Assembly (NCBI GenBank): GCA_943788235.1 | Contig: CALSPM010000002.1 | Coordinates: 310,001-374,000, forward strand | Direction of reading: 5' to 3' | DNA length: 64,000 bases | From: an uncultured Cyclobacteriaceae bacterium | GTDB taxonomy: Bacteria; Bacteroidota; Bacteroidia; Cytophagales; Cyclobacteriaceae | Shown: piece after piece, positions 26,573-35,588 of the stretch | Numbering within the stretch: position 1 is the stretch's first letter | Layout of the letters: each line of letters starts with the position of its first letter | Program-made: the position numbers and the translations under genes | The notes under the pieces: generated by a model | The model's input: only the letters and a program-made list of their open reading frames with translations | What the model was told of the DNA's origin: nothing | The model's database searches: none

Positions 26573-29500
26573 ATGCGCTTACGATTAATCAAAATAATTG
26601 TTTTATGGTTTTTTAGTGCCGGAGTAATAGCTTATTGGATAAATATGGGTAAGGAGGGTCAGGTTGCTCTTGAAATTAATAATAAGATTTCCTCCATCAT
26701 TAGCGATCAATTGACGAATCTTCATTTTTTTTTAGATCAATCTATGCATCATAATGATACAGATCTACAGCAGTCTTTTAATTCAAATTATCCCATCTAT
26801 GGTTATCGAGACGGAGAGCTCATTTTTTGGAATTCCAATGCCTACTTTCCAGCCTATGAACGTATCAAGACAGTGGATACGGTTGCTTTTCTTTCAGATG
26901 ATAATATCAATGTTATTTGTCTCAGAGTTTCAAAACAGGAAGTTTCCGGAGCCCTGCTAGAACTGTATTCCATTATACCCATTGCTTCAACCTTTGTATC
27001 TAAAGCGAATCAATCAATTACAGTATTTAATAAACAGTTATTTTCAAAATTCGAAGTAGACTTCAATACTCAAGGATTCCCGGTCTGCTATGATGGCAAA
27101 ATCTTATTGAAATTATCAGCAGCGCCTAATGCTAAAGATATTTCTGTCACAAATTTTATGCTTCTCCTCTTCATTGCATTGACGGTATTTTATACGATTA
27201 ATTCCTTTCTAAATTTTTTAGCATTAAAATCATCATTGGGTTATCTAGTCGTATTAGTTGTGTCTTTGTGCCTTTGGATGGCCAATTTTGTTTTGATGAC
27301 AATGGGGGGAGTTGGTTCAATGATGTTTCGTGAATATCAATTTATTCCGAATCTCTTATCCGTCAAATTTGAGCAGTTATTTTTTATTTTTTCATTTTTA
27401 TTAATCATTTTGTTGAAGCTGACGAATGCCTTATTTAAGTCCAAAAAAGTGCTTCAACTGACGATTACTAGATTCAGGTCATTCACTATTGTTTTTTCCT
27501 TCTTAAGTTCGATAATTAATTCCCATTTATTGTTTTTTGGAATAGAGTTGATCGCTCATTACAGCCAAGTGAATCTAGACATTACTAAATCGGTGCTCTT
27601 CAGTAATCATCGGATACTGTATTACATTTTTTTGATGTTGTTATCTTCGTGTTATTTCTTTTTAAATCATCTTTCCTACAAGTTTTTTATAAAGGCCTAT
27701 GTTTCTCCGCAGCATTTGGGCTATGTGATGATCCTATTACTAGCCTATTTCATAAGCCCCTTTGGTGATCAATGGTATATCATATTCCCTCAGTTAATAG
27801 TTTGGGGGATCATGTTTATGACAGGCTGTTCTTTTCAATTGACCAAGTCCAAATTCATCACTCTTTTTTATTTGATGTTGATTGCTGTATTCGTAGGAAT
27901 TCTGAACGCTCGTGTAATCTTGAAATCCCATGCACGTTCAGAATTAGAGCAGAAACAAGATTTTGCTCTTAAAATTCAAACAGCGACCGATTCGATAGGA
28001 GAGTATTACATCAGTAGACTGGGTGAGAAAATAATGAAAGATCCAATCATTGCTTTAAGATTTAAAAATGAGCTGCTTGCAACAAAGGTTATCGAGGATC
28101 GTATAAGGGAGATTCAAGCTCCTTACCTTGATAAATATGTGATAAAGACCTATTTATTAGATGATAAAGGTGATTCTTATGGTTTTACTAGAACAGAAGG
28201 AATCAATTTTTCAAAAGCAATATTACGGAAGGCAAATACTACATCTTATGAGAATATTTATTCTGTGCCTATGATTGAAAACGGGTATCATAAGTATTAT
28301 ACGGTGATCCCCATATCATCTTCAAACTATAAAGGGGAAATCATTTTAGAGTACACTAAAAAGAAGCACTCATCTCCAACGGTCTATTCCTCCCTTGTCA
28401 AGTCTAAAAATAATAGTTCTCAAAAAGTTAAAAATTACGATTATGGCATTTATCAAAATGGAATGCTTACTCATCAATTAGGTAATTATAAATTTCCCTT
28501 AACACGGGCTGAAGTATGTCCTGATATAAATTTTCCAGGCGAATGTATTCAATGGAATCAGCATTTCTATTTGACAAAAATGCAAGACGAACGTATGTTA
28601 ATGATTGTGTCTAGCGCTTATAGTAATTATGCTATTTTCGGGAATATGGCTTTCATTTTTATTTTGGGTTTGTTTTTCTTCGGATCTGTTTTTTTTATAA
28701 TGACTAGACTTAGACCCATTCAAATTTTTAGTTTAACTAATAAAATTCAACTTTATGTAGGTCTTGCATTCCTCGTTCCGACTGCTATTGTCAGTGTGCT
28801 CATATTATCTCAATTGACTTCATCATATCGTGCTGAAATTAACAGAAGCTATCAAAAAAGAGCTGTGAATATCGCTCAAAATTTTAAACAAGACTTAGCG
28901 TTATTTCTGAACAACAATACTAATAAGTACCAACTGATTCAAAAAATTATAGAAATAGCAAATTTATCCAGGAGTGACATTAACCTGTATGGAGCGAAAG
29001 GCCAGATGTTAGCATCAAGTAGTAAGGATATTTTTGATCAAAACATTTTATCAAAAAAAATACATCCCATGGCATATGAGCATATTATTGATGGGCGAGG
29101 CCAAACAAAGATCATTGAGGAAACCATAGCAGGTGTGAAATTTAAAACAGTATATGTGGCCGTTTATGGAGATCAAATAAACCAATTAATGGGGATTATT
29201 GCGCTCCCATTTTTCGATTCCAAAAATCACGTAAACGATCAACAAATTGAGGTATTCAATAATTTCATGGTGTTTTTTACGTCTATTTTCATCTTGACGC
29301 TCTTGGTCGGTAATTATGGAATGAAGGGAATTATCAAGCCCATTAAGATGATTGCTGAACGTATGAGAAGAATTCAATTTATGTCCGAAGAGATTGCACC
29401 ATTGACGTATAAAGAAAAGGATGAAATTGGCATGTTAGTCTTTGAATACAATCAAATGTTGGCTAAGTTGGATCAGAGTAGAGATGAGTTGGCGAAAATT

Positions 29501-30145
29501 CAAAAAGAGACGGCTTGGCGAGAACTTGCCCAGCAAGTAGCCCATGAAATTAAGAATCCATTAACGCCTATGAAGCTAAAGATCCAACTAATGCAGAGAG
29601 CGATGAATGATTCAGAGGTAAATTATGAAGTACTTAACTCTTTACTTGGACAGATTGATAACTTATCTTCTATCGCAGATTCATTTTCTTCTTTTGCCCA
29701 ATGGCCCGCACCTCACAATGAAGTGTTTGATTTTTCTAAATTAGTAAGAGAAACTTCGTCTCTTTATGCTTCAGATGATTTACAAATTCATCTTGGAATA
29801 ACCGAAGATGTGATGGTTTATGCTGATGTTGATCTTATGCGTCAAATTTTAAATAACCTCATCATAAATGCAGTTCAATCACATGTCGAAAAGCCAGGTT
29901 ACATAGAGGTCTGCTTAGAGGTTAAAGGTCACAAATTACTTTTATCGATAAAAGATAAGGGTCAAGGGATTTCGGATAAGAATGTGGCTGATATTTTTAA
30001 GTCTTATTTTACCACCAAGGAGAAGGGAACAGGAATAGGACTTGCATTTGCAAAGAAAGGAATAGAACAAGCGGGAGGGAATATTTGGTTTGAGACTAAA
30101 AAGGGTGTTGGTACGACTTTCTTTATTACCATGCCAAGGGCATAA
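26573..30145 (+). CDS. Large multi-pass sensor histidine kinase (NtrY-like)
   Basis: A 1190-residue kinase. N-terminal anchor, an extracytoplasmic domain (about residues 30-195), a block of seven or so hydrophobic helices (about 195-460), a second extracytoplasmic domain, two helices near 700 and 730, a third sensor region, a final helix near 910, a HAMP segment (IIKPIKMIAERMRRIQ), then the catalytic core: phospho-acceptor His991 in AHEIKNPLTPMKLK, N box NNLIINAVQSH, G boxes DKGQGIS and GTGIGLAFAKKG. The HEIKNPLTPMKL pattern is that of NtrY-like kinases. No response regulator is adjacent. It follows DUF983 by 26 bases and may be read from the respiratory operon, suggesting it senses envelope or redox state; that is inference. 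Confidence 0.9.
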   Translation: MRLRLIKIIVLWFFSAGVIAYWINMGKEGQVALEINNKISSIISDQLTNLHFFLDQSMHHNDTDLQQSFNSNYPIYGYRDGELIFWNSNAYFPAYERIKTVDTVAFLSDDNINVICLRVSKQEVSGALLELYSIIPIASTFVSKANQSITVFNKQLFSKFEVDFNTQGFPVCYDGKILLKLSAAPNAKDISVTNFMLLLFIALTVFYTINSFLNFLALKSSLGYLVVLVVSLCLWMANFVLMTMGGVGSMMFREYQFIPNLLSVKFEQLFFIFSFLLIILLKLTNALFKSKKVLQLTITRFRSFTIVFSFLSSIINSHLLFFGIELIAHYSQVNLDITKSVLFSNHRILYYIFLMLLSSCYFFLNHLSYKFFIKAYVSPQHLGYVMILLLAYFISPFGDQWYIIFPQLIVWGIMFMTGCSFQLTKSKFITLFYLMLIAVFVGILNARVILKSHARSELEQKQDFALKIQTATDSIGEYYISRLGEKIMKDPIIALRFKNELLATKVIEDRIREIQAPYLDKYVIKTYLLDDKGDSYGFTRTEGINFSKAILRKANTTSYENIYSVPMIENGYHKYYTVIPISSSNYKGEIILEYTKKKHSSPTVYSSLVKSKNNSSQKVKNYDYGIYQNGMLTHQLGNYKFPLTRAEVCPDINFPGECIQWNQHFYLTKMQDERMLMIVSSAYSNYAIFGNMAFIFILGLFFFGSVFFIMTRLRPIQIFSLTNKIQLYVGLAFLVPTAIVSVLILSQLTSSYRAEINRSYQKRAVNIAQNFKQDLALFLNNNTNKYQLIQKIIEIANLSRSDINLYGAKGQMLASSSKDIFDQNILSKKIHPMAYEHIIDGRGQTKIIEETIAGVKFKTVYVAVYGDQINQLMGIIALPFFDSKNHVNDQQIEVFNNFMVFFTSIFILTLLVGNYGMKGIIKPIKMIAERMRRIQFMSEEIAPLTYKEKDEIGMLVFEYNQMLAKLDQSRDELAKIQKETAWRELAQQVAHEIKNPLTPMKLKIQLMQRAMNDSEVNYEVLNSLLGQIDNLSSIADSFSSFAQWPAPHNEVFDFSKLVRETSSLYASDDLQIHLGITEDVMVYADVDLMRQILNNLIINAVQSHVEKPGYIEVCLEVKGHKLLLSIKDKGQGISDKNVADIFKSYFTTKEKGTGIGLAFAKKGIEQAGGNIWFETKKGVGTTFFITMPRA

Positions 30146-30159
30146 CTTTATGAGATTAC

Positions 30160-30909
30160 TTATCTCAGATGCATTCGCTTCATTAATTGAGTGGCAAAGA
30201 CAAAGTCATTTAATTCTTTTAAGTCAGATTTTGTAATCTCGTCATTGGTCCCTTCCCAAAGTTTTTTCCCTTCTAAGAGAAACATAATATGATCTCCCAT
30301 TTCAATCACAGAGTTCATGTCATGGGTTACGATAATCGTCGTGATCAAGTATTCAGAGGTGATTTCTTTAATTAAATTATCTATTTTTATGCCAGTCTGT
30401 GGGTCTAGACCACTATTGGGTTCGTCACAAAAAAGATAGTTAGGTTTGTTTACAATAGCTCTAGCTATTCCAACACGTTTTTTCATACCCCCACTTATTT
30501 CAGAAGGCATTTTTTTATTAATATTGACTAAACCAACCCGTTCAAGACAAAAGTTAACCCGATCGATTTTCTCATCCTCAGGAAAGTCTGTTAGGATGTC
30601 AAGAGGAAATTTTACATTTTCTTCTATGTTTTTGCTATCAAACAGGGCACTCCCCTGAAAAAGCATACCTATTTCTCGTCTTATTTGTTTACGATCTTGT
30701 TCAGACCCATTAATAAAAGAGCGCTCGTTGTACTTAACATCTCCTAAGTCAGGAGTAATAAGTCCTACAATATTTTTTAATAATACACTTTTTCCTGTAC
30801 CACTTGAACCTATGATTAAATTATTCTTTCCCTTAAAAAAAGTACCTGATATATCGAAAAGCACTTGCTTTCCCTTAAATGATTTTGATATGTTGTTGAT
30901 TTTTATCAT
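30160..30909 (-). CDS. ABC transporter ATP-binding protein, MlaF-like
   Basis: ATPase of a phospholipid-trafficking (Mla-type) ABC transporter, 249 residues. Walker A IGSSGTGKSVLLKNIVG, Q-loop LFQGSALFDS, signature EISGGMKKRVGIARAI, Walker B PNYLFCDEPNSGLD, and switch His in IIVTHDMNSV. The LFQGSALFDS stretch is characteristic of MlaF. It overlaps its permease gene by four bases. No MCE-domain (MlaD) gene is next to it. Convergent with the kinase gene, 14 bases apart. Confidence 0.9.
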   Translation of the reverse strand: MIKINNISKSFKGKQVLFDISGTFFKGKNNLIIGSSGTGKSVLLKNIVGLITPDLGDVKYNERSFINGSEQDRKQIRREIGMLFQGSALFDSKNIEENVKFPLDILTDFPEDEKIDRVNFCLERVGLVNINKKMPSEISGGMKKRVGIARAIVNKPNYLFCDEPNSGLDPQTGIKIDNLIKEITSEYLITTIIVTHDMNSVIEMGDHIMFLLEGKKLWEGTNDEITKSDLKELNDFVFATQLMKRMHLR

Positions 30910-31637
30910 CCCATCAAGAGCTGAGCCAGTGCATAGTCAGCCAGAAGAACGGCGATACAACTATTGGTAACGGCTGAGGTTGAGGCCTTACCTACTTCTA
31001 ATGATCCTCCAGTAGTAAAAAAACCTTTATAAGAAGAAATAGAGGCAATTAAAAAGGAGAAAACCAAGGCTTTGATCACAGCAAAAGTGATATTAAATTC
31101 TATGAATTCATAACGTATTCCATAAAGGTAATCTATCGATGAGAGAATGCCGGTAAGCGTACCTGCAAAATAACCTCCTAATAGGATTAAAAAAATAGAC
31201 AATATCACCAGCATGGGATACATAATAACACAAGCTATTACTTTGGGTAAAACTAAGTAGGAGCTGGCATTAATTCCCATAACCTCCAAAGCATCAATTT
31301 GTTCGGTAATGCGCATGGTTCCCAGTTCTCCAGCTATACTTGAGCCGACTTTACCTGCAAAAATAATAGCTATAATGGTGGGTGAAAGCTCTAAAATAGC
31401 CATATCCCGGACGACCAGAGAGATAACGTAATCAGGGATAAATGGGCTAACCAGGTTAAATGCTGTTTGGATTGTTGTTACTGCACCCATAAAAATAGAT
31501 ACAATTCCTACTATGAAAAGAGAGTTATACCCAACATTTATACACTCTTGTGTAATCAGTCTTATGTAGGTGTTGAAAGTTTCTCTCCGAGTAAAGAGAC
31601 TTCCCATAAAAATGACATATTTGCCTAAACTTCGCAT
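30906..31637 (-). CDS. ABC transporter permease, MlaE-like
   Basis: A 243-residue permease of the MlaE family with about five to six helices. Family marks: VGIVSIFMGAVTTIQTAFNL, the highly conserved ELSPTIIAIIFAGKVGSSIAGELGTMRITEQIDALEVMGI, and FFTTGGSLEVGKASTSAVTNS at the C-terminus. With the MlaF-like ATPase it should move phospholipids between the membranes. Start ATG at 31635-31637; the upstream region is shared with the divergent SDR gene. Confidence 0.9.
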   Translation of the reverse strand: MRSLGKYVIFMGSLFTRRETFNTYIRLITQECINVGYNSLFIVGIVSIFMGAVTTIQTAFNLVSPFIPDYVISLVVRDMAILELSPTIIAIIFAGKVGSSIAGELGTMRITEQIDALEVMGINASSYLVLPKVIACVIMYPMLVILSIFLILLGGYFAGTLTGILSSIDYLYGIRYEFIEFNITFAVIKALVFSFLIASISSYKGFFTTGGSLEVGKASTSAVTNSCIAVLLADYALAQLLMG

Positions 31638-31738
31638 TAATCATCGAATTTAAGCATATCCTTTTAAAACTCCATTTTTTATTGAGAAATGGAGTTATTT
31701 TTATCAAATTTGTTGTCATATAAGGAGAAAGAAAAAAA

Positions 31739-32434
31739 ATGTATTGTGTAGTCACGGGCGGAACAGAAGGTATCGGGAAATCAATTATCTATCGATTTGC
31801 CGAACAAGGATTTGATATTATTACGTGCGCAAGAAATCAGACAAAATTGGACTTACTTAAAGTTGACATTGAGAAAAAGTATGCTGTAAAAGTATCCATT
31901 TTGACTGTTGATGTATCTATTAAGGAAGAGGTTTTGAAATTTGGTAAGTTCGTTAATGATTTAGGTATCCCAGAGATATTAATCAATAACGCCGGCGTAT
32001 TTACTCCTGGCATGATTGATAAGGAAGCCGATGGTGCTTTGGAAACGATGATCAACACCAATCTTTACAGTGCCTATCATTTAACAAGAGCTGTTTTACC
32101 ACATATGAAATCAGTAAAGAAGGGCTATATTTTCAATATGTGTTCAATTGCAAGCCTTACGGCATATGCCAATGGGGGATCCTACAGTATTTCTAAATTT
32201 GCTTTGTATGGTATGACTAAGGTTTTACGCGAAGAACTGAAGAAAGATAATATTAAAGTTACTGCAGTATTGCCAGGGGCAACGTTCACTTCAAGTTGGG
32301 AGGGTGTTGACCTTCCTGAAGAACGATTTATCAAGTCTGAAGATGTGGCAGATCTCATTTGGACAACTTACAGTTTAAGTGATCGCACAGTGGTTGAAGA
32401 TTTATTGATCAGACCCCAACTCGGAGACTTGTAA
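31739..32434 (+). CDS. Short-chain dehydrogenase/reductase
   Basis: A 231-residue SDR enzyme. Nucleotide-binding VTGGTEGIGKSI at residues 5-16, the structural NNAG in ILINNAGVFTPG, catalytic Ser in FNMCSIASL and the YSISKFAL pair (Tyr and Lys). Substrate cannot be told from sequence. A purine-rich stretch AAGGAGAAAGAAA lies just before the start. It is 40 bases upstream of ispG, possibly co-transcribed. Confidence 0.88.
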   Translation: MYCVVTGGTEGIGKSIIYRFAEQGFDIITCARNQTKLDLLKVDIEKKYAVKVSILTVDVSIKEEVLKFGKFVNDLGIPEILINNAGVFTPGMIDKEADGALETMINTNLYSAYHLTRAVLPHMKSVKKGYIFNMCSIASLTAYANGGSYSISKFALYGMTKVLREELKKDNIKVTAVLPGATFTSSWEGVDLPEERFIKSEDVADLIWTTYSLSDRTVVEDLLIRPQLGDL

Positions 32435-32474
32435 TGCTATATTTATAGTTGAATTTATAACGTGAGAAGATCTT

Positions 32475-34415
32475 ATGACCTATTATGCTAAAAGCCTAAC
32501 TAACTACGAAAGAAGGCTCACACGTGTGGTAAACATTGGCGAATTTCCAATGGGAGGATCATTTCCTATTCGCACTCAATCAATGACCACAATTGATACG
32601 ATGGACACCAAAGGTTCTGTGGATCAATGTATCAGAATGATTGAATCAGGCTGTGACTATGTTCGAATTACTGCGCCAAGCATTAAAGAAGCAAAAAACT
32701 TGGCAGAAATTAAGAACTCACTTAGAGCAAAAGGATTTCAAACACCGTTGATTGCTGACATTCATTTCACACCAAACGCTGCTGAACTGGCGGCTAGAAT
32801 CGTAGAGAAGGTCCGCATAAATCCAGGTAATTATGCAGATAAGAAAAAATTTGCCGTCATCGATTATACCGAAAGCACCTATCAGGCAGAATTAGATCGC
32901 ATTAGAGCTAAGTTTTCACCGTTGGTAAGTATTTGTAAGGAATATGGTACAGCTATGCGGATAGGGACTAATCATGGATCTTTATCTGATAGAATCTTAA
33001 GTAGATACGGTGATACGCCAATAGGGATGGTTGAATCTGCTCTCGAATTTATTCGTATTTGTGAGGATTTAGATTATTTCGATCTGGTGCTTTCAATGAA
33101 GTCAAGCAATCCCCAAGTAATGGTCCAAGCGTATCGCTTGCTGGTTGCAAAGCTTAAAGATGAAGGATTGCAACCTTATCCTTTGCATTTAGGAGTAACA
33201 GAGGCGGGAGAGGCAGAAGATGGGAGAATCAAATCTGCGGTAGGTATAGGAACGCTCTTGGAAGATGGCTTAGGAGATACGGTTAGAGTGTCTCTGACAG
33301 AAGCCCCGGAAGCAGAAGCCCCCGTTGCAAAAATATTGATTGATCAATTGATTGAGCAAAAAAATCCAATAAACCTGCTGCCCGTGAAAGACAGTCCTAT
33401 AAATCCCTATCGCTATACCCGTAGAGAGACATTTGAAGTGGTCAATTTTGGTGCACAAAATGTACCTCGTGTCATCGCAGATTTTTCCAATAAAAAAGCC
33501 ATCGATATCAAAAGCTTGAAATCAGTAGGGCATTTTTATTTGTCTGAGTTAGATAAATGGGGTATGAATGACTTAGGATGTGATTATGTTTATACAGGAG
33601 ATCACGTGCTTGATTTTATGCTTCCTAATGGGTTAAAGCAGATTGTCAATTATGATTTATTTCAAACGTTAAGAAAAAAGGATCATATTTATCCGCTCTT
33701 GTTTGAAAATCAATTGACCCATTTAAAAGAAGTTGAGAATTATTTTAGTTTTATTCAAATCAATGCGGATAAGATTGATGATAAGATCATAAATCACTTC
33801 AAGGGTTTAACTCAATCCATTATTATCTTAGAATCTTTTGCCTCTAACGTATTACATAGCTTAAGAAATGTGATGATAAAATTCATGAAGGCAGGGATTC
33901 AGTTACCGGTAGTATTTAAATATCATTTTAGCCAATTTTCAGAAGAAGCATTCAGAATCAATTTAGCGACCAATTATGGAGGGTTGTTCATTGATGGGTT
34001 GGGCGATGGTATGCTGATGAGCGCGGATGATTTGGATACTAAATTAATCAATGAAACTATTTTTGGAACTTTACAGGCGGCGCGTACTAGGATAACCAAA
34101 ACGGAATATATATCCTGCCCATCTTGTGGTAGGACGCTTTTTGATTTACAAGAAACAACAGCGATGATTCGAAAAAAGACAGATCATTTGAAAGGGATAA
34201 AAATAGGTATCATGGGCTGTATCGTAAATGGGCCCGGAGAAATGGCTGATGCAGATTATGGCTATGTGGGTTCAGGCAAAGGGAAAATCACGCTCTATAA
34301 ACGCCAAGAAGTCATCAAAAAAGCAGTACCGACTGCGAATGCCTTAGATGAACTTATCAAATTAATTAAAGACAACGGGGAATGGATAGATCCTGAATTA
34401 ACAAATAATGTATAA
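32475..34415 (+). CDS. ispG: 4-hydroxy-3-methylbut-2-en-1-yl diphosphate synthase, long form
   Basis: IspG makes HMBPP from MEcPP in the non-mevalonate isoprenoid pathway, using a 4Fe-4S cluster. The 646-residue protein has the N-terminal TIM barrel (GGSFPIRTQSMTTIDTMD; PLIADIHFTPNAA; MRIGTNHGSLSDRI) and the C-terminal cluster domain with C548 and C551 (CPSCGRTLFDLQ), C582 and E589 (GCIVNGPGE). Between them sits an insert of about 250 residues that marks the long form found in Bacteroidota, Chlamydia and plants. All cluster ligands are present. Confidence 0.96.
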   Translation: MTYYAKSLTNYERRLTRVVNIGEFPMGGSFPIRTQSMTTIDTMDTKGSVDQCIRMIESGCDYVRITAPSIKEAKNLAEIKNSLRAKGFQTPLIADIHFTPNAAELAARIVEKVRINPGNYADKKKFAVIDYTESTYQAELDRIRAKFSPLVSICKEYGTAMRIGTNHGSLSDRILSRYGDTPIGMVESALEFIRICEDLDYFDLVLSMKSSNPQVMVQAYRLLVAKLKDEGLQPYPLHLGVTEAGEAEDGRIKSAVGIGTLLEDGLGDTVRVSLTEAPEAEAPVAKILIDQLIEQKNPINLLPVKDSPINPYRYTRRETFEVVNFGAQNVPRVIADFSNKKAIDIKSLKSVGHFYLSELDKWGMNDLGCDYVYTGDHVLDFMLPNGLKQIVNYDLFQTLRKKDHIYPLLFENQLTHLKEVENYFSFIQINADKIDDKIINHFKGLTQSIIILESFASNVLHSLRNVMIKFMKAGIQLPVVFKYHFSQFSEEAFRINLATNYGGLFIDGLGDGMLMSADDLDTKLINETIFGTLQAARTRITKTEYISCPSCGRTLFDLQETTAMIRKKTDHLKGIKIGIMGCIVNGPGEMADADYGYVGSGKGKITLYKRQEVIKKAVPTANALDELIKLIKDNGEWIDPELTNNV

Positions 34416-34608
34416 AATGGATAGAGATCAAAAAAATACGAAAAGTGGCTTAAATGAATTGCTTACTTATTTTTTCAGAAAAAAAGATCCCACAAAGAAA
34501 GTAAGCATTAACTTAAAACTAATGCACGGAATCAATAAGATATCTATCATAATTTTCATATTTGCACTTATCTTAATGATTACGAGATATATTTTGAGGT
34601 CTTGGTAG
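34408..34608 (+). CDS. Small membrane protein, possibly DUF6728
   Basis: A 66-residue protein that starts inside the last codons of ispG (8-base overlap); an ATG at 34417, just after the ispG stop, would give 63 residues. Basic N-terminal half containing TYFFRKKDPTKKVSINLKLMHGINKIS followed by one transmembrane helix (IIIFIFALILMITRYIL). The FRKKDP and LMHGINKIS words recall a small Bacteroidota family that I believe is DUF6728; I cannot verify this. Function unknown. Confidence 0.65.
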   Translation: MYKMDRDQKNTKSGLNELLTYFFRKKDPTKKVSINLKLMHGINKISIIIFIFALILMITRYILRSW

Positions 34609-34765
34609 TGACAATCTATTTTTTTTACAAAAAAATCTACTTTTTCAATAGGTTTATTATTTTACGATAAAGTGTTGTTCAAATTTAGTTCAAATAATTT
34701 TTTTTATAATTGACTTGAAGCTTTACATTCATTTTTTGTCATTTTAGGCCTATCTTGTGTTTTTT

Positions 34766-35521
34766 ATGAAGATATTTTTACGAATTATTTTTTTATTTTT
34801 ATTAATTTCAAGTTTGGGTTGTCGACCCCAGATGATTTGTCCTGCGTTTCAAAGTACTTATATCTTGGATGATTCTCTTCAGTTTGCCTATTTCTCACCC
34901 CTTTGGAAGCTTGATAAGGAAACGCGTGACGCCTATATCAAAAAGAACTATGATGACTCAAAGTCTCAATATTTTGCCTCTGTTGAAACTTATGTAGCGA
35001 AAGCAGAAGTGGGGAATAGAACTAAATTTGGTGTTGTAAGATACGAGCCCAACTGGTTAAAGACGTATCAAATGAGAACCGCTCCTCGACACGATATTAT
35101 CTGGACGGAAGGAGTATCTGAAGATCAAACAGCTTCCATTGATATAGGAAGTTTTGTGGCCTCTGATTTTGGTTTAGATTCTATATCAGGTGATTCTGTT
35201 ATCTTTGCCACTCAAGATTCTATTCCAGCAAAAAAATATTTATATGGGTATGATCCTCAAGGCCAAAATAATGTGGAACAAGAATATTATAACAAATATT
35301 TTGGTTATTTGCTGGTTGCTAAGGCAGCCTTAACTAATGAAGATTTTCCTACGGACAGTACAGGAGCAGTTGCTGATGAATTTACAGAAAATGACAGTCT
35401 TCAAGTAAAAAAAAGAAGCTTTCTCAAAAGAAAAAAGAAAAAGGAAGTAACGGAGGATGAAACTGAGCCAGTAGGAGATGATGGTTTTGAAGAAGACGAT
35501 AATGAAAAAGAAGATAATTGA
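34766..35521 (+). CDS. Putative lipoprotein of unknown function
   Basis: A 251-residue protein from the ATG at 34766 (an in-frame ATG at 34757 is also possible). Hydrophobic leader with lipobox ISSLGC, then CPAFQSTYILDDS, a globular part with the sequence EPNWLKTYQMRTAPRHDI, and a low-complexity tail alternating lysine-rich (KKRSFLKRKKKK) and acid-rich runs. I recognise no domain. The charged tail suggests contact with a nucleic acid, membrane or cell-wall polymer, but that is a guess. It converges on leuS with 67 bases between. Confidence 0.65.
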   Translation: MKIFLRIIFLFLLISSLGCRPQMICPAFQSTYILDDSLQFAYFSPLWKLDKETRDAYIKKNYDDSKSQYFASVETYVAKAEVGNRTKFGVVRYEPNWLKTYQMRTAPRHDIIWTEGVSEDQTASIDIGSFVASDFGLDSISGDSVIFATQDSIPAKKYLYGYDPQGQNNVEQEYYNKYFGYLLVAKAALTNEDFPTDSTGAVADEFTENDSLQVKKRSFLKRKKKKEVTEDETEPVGDDGFEEDDNEKEDN

Positions 35522-35588
35522 TATATATTCTTGTTTTCATTTCATCTTTAAGTGATAAAAAAAGGCAAAACATTATTTATTTAAAAGA

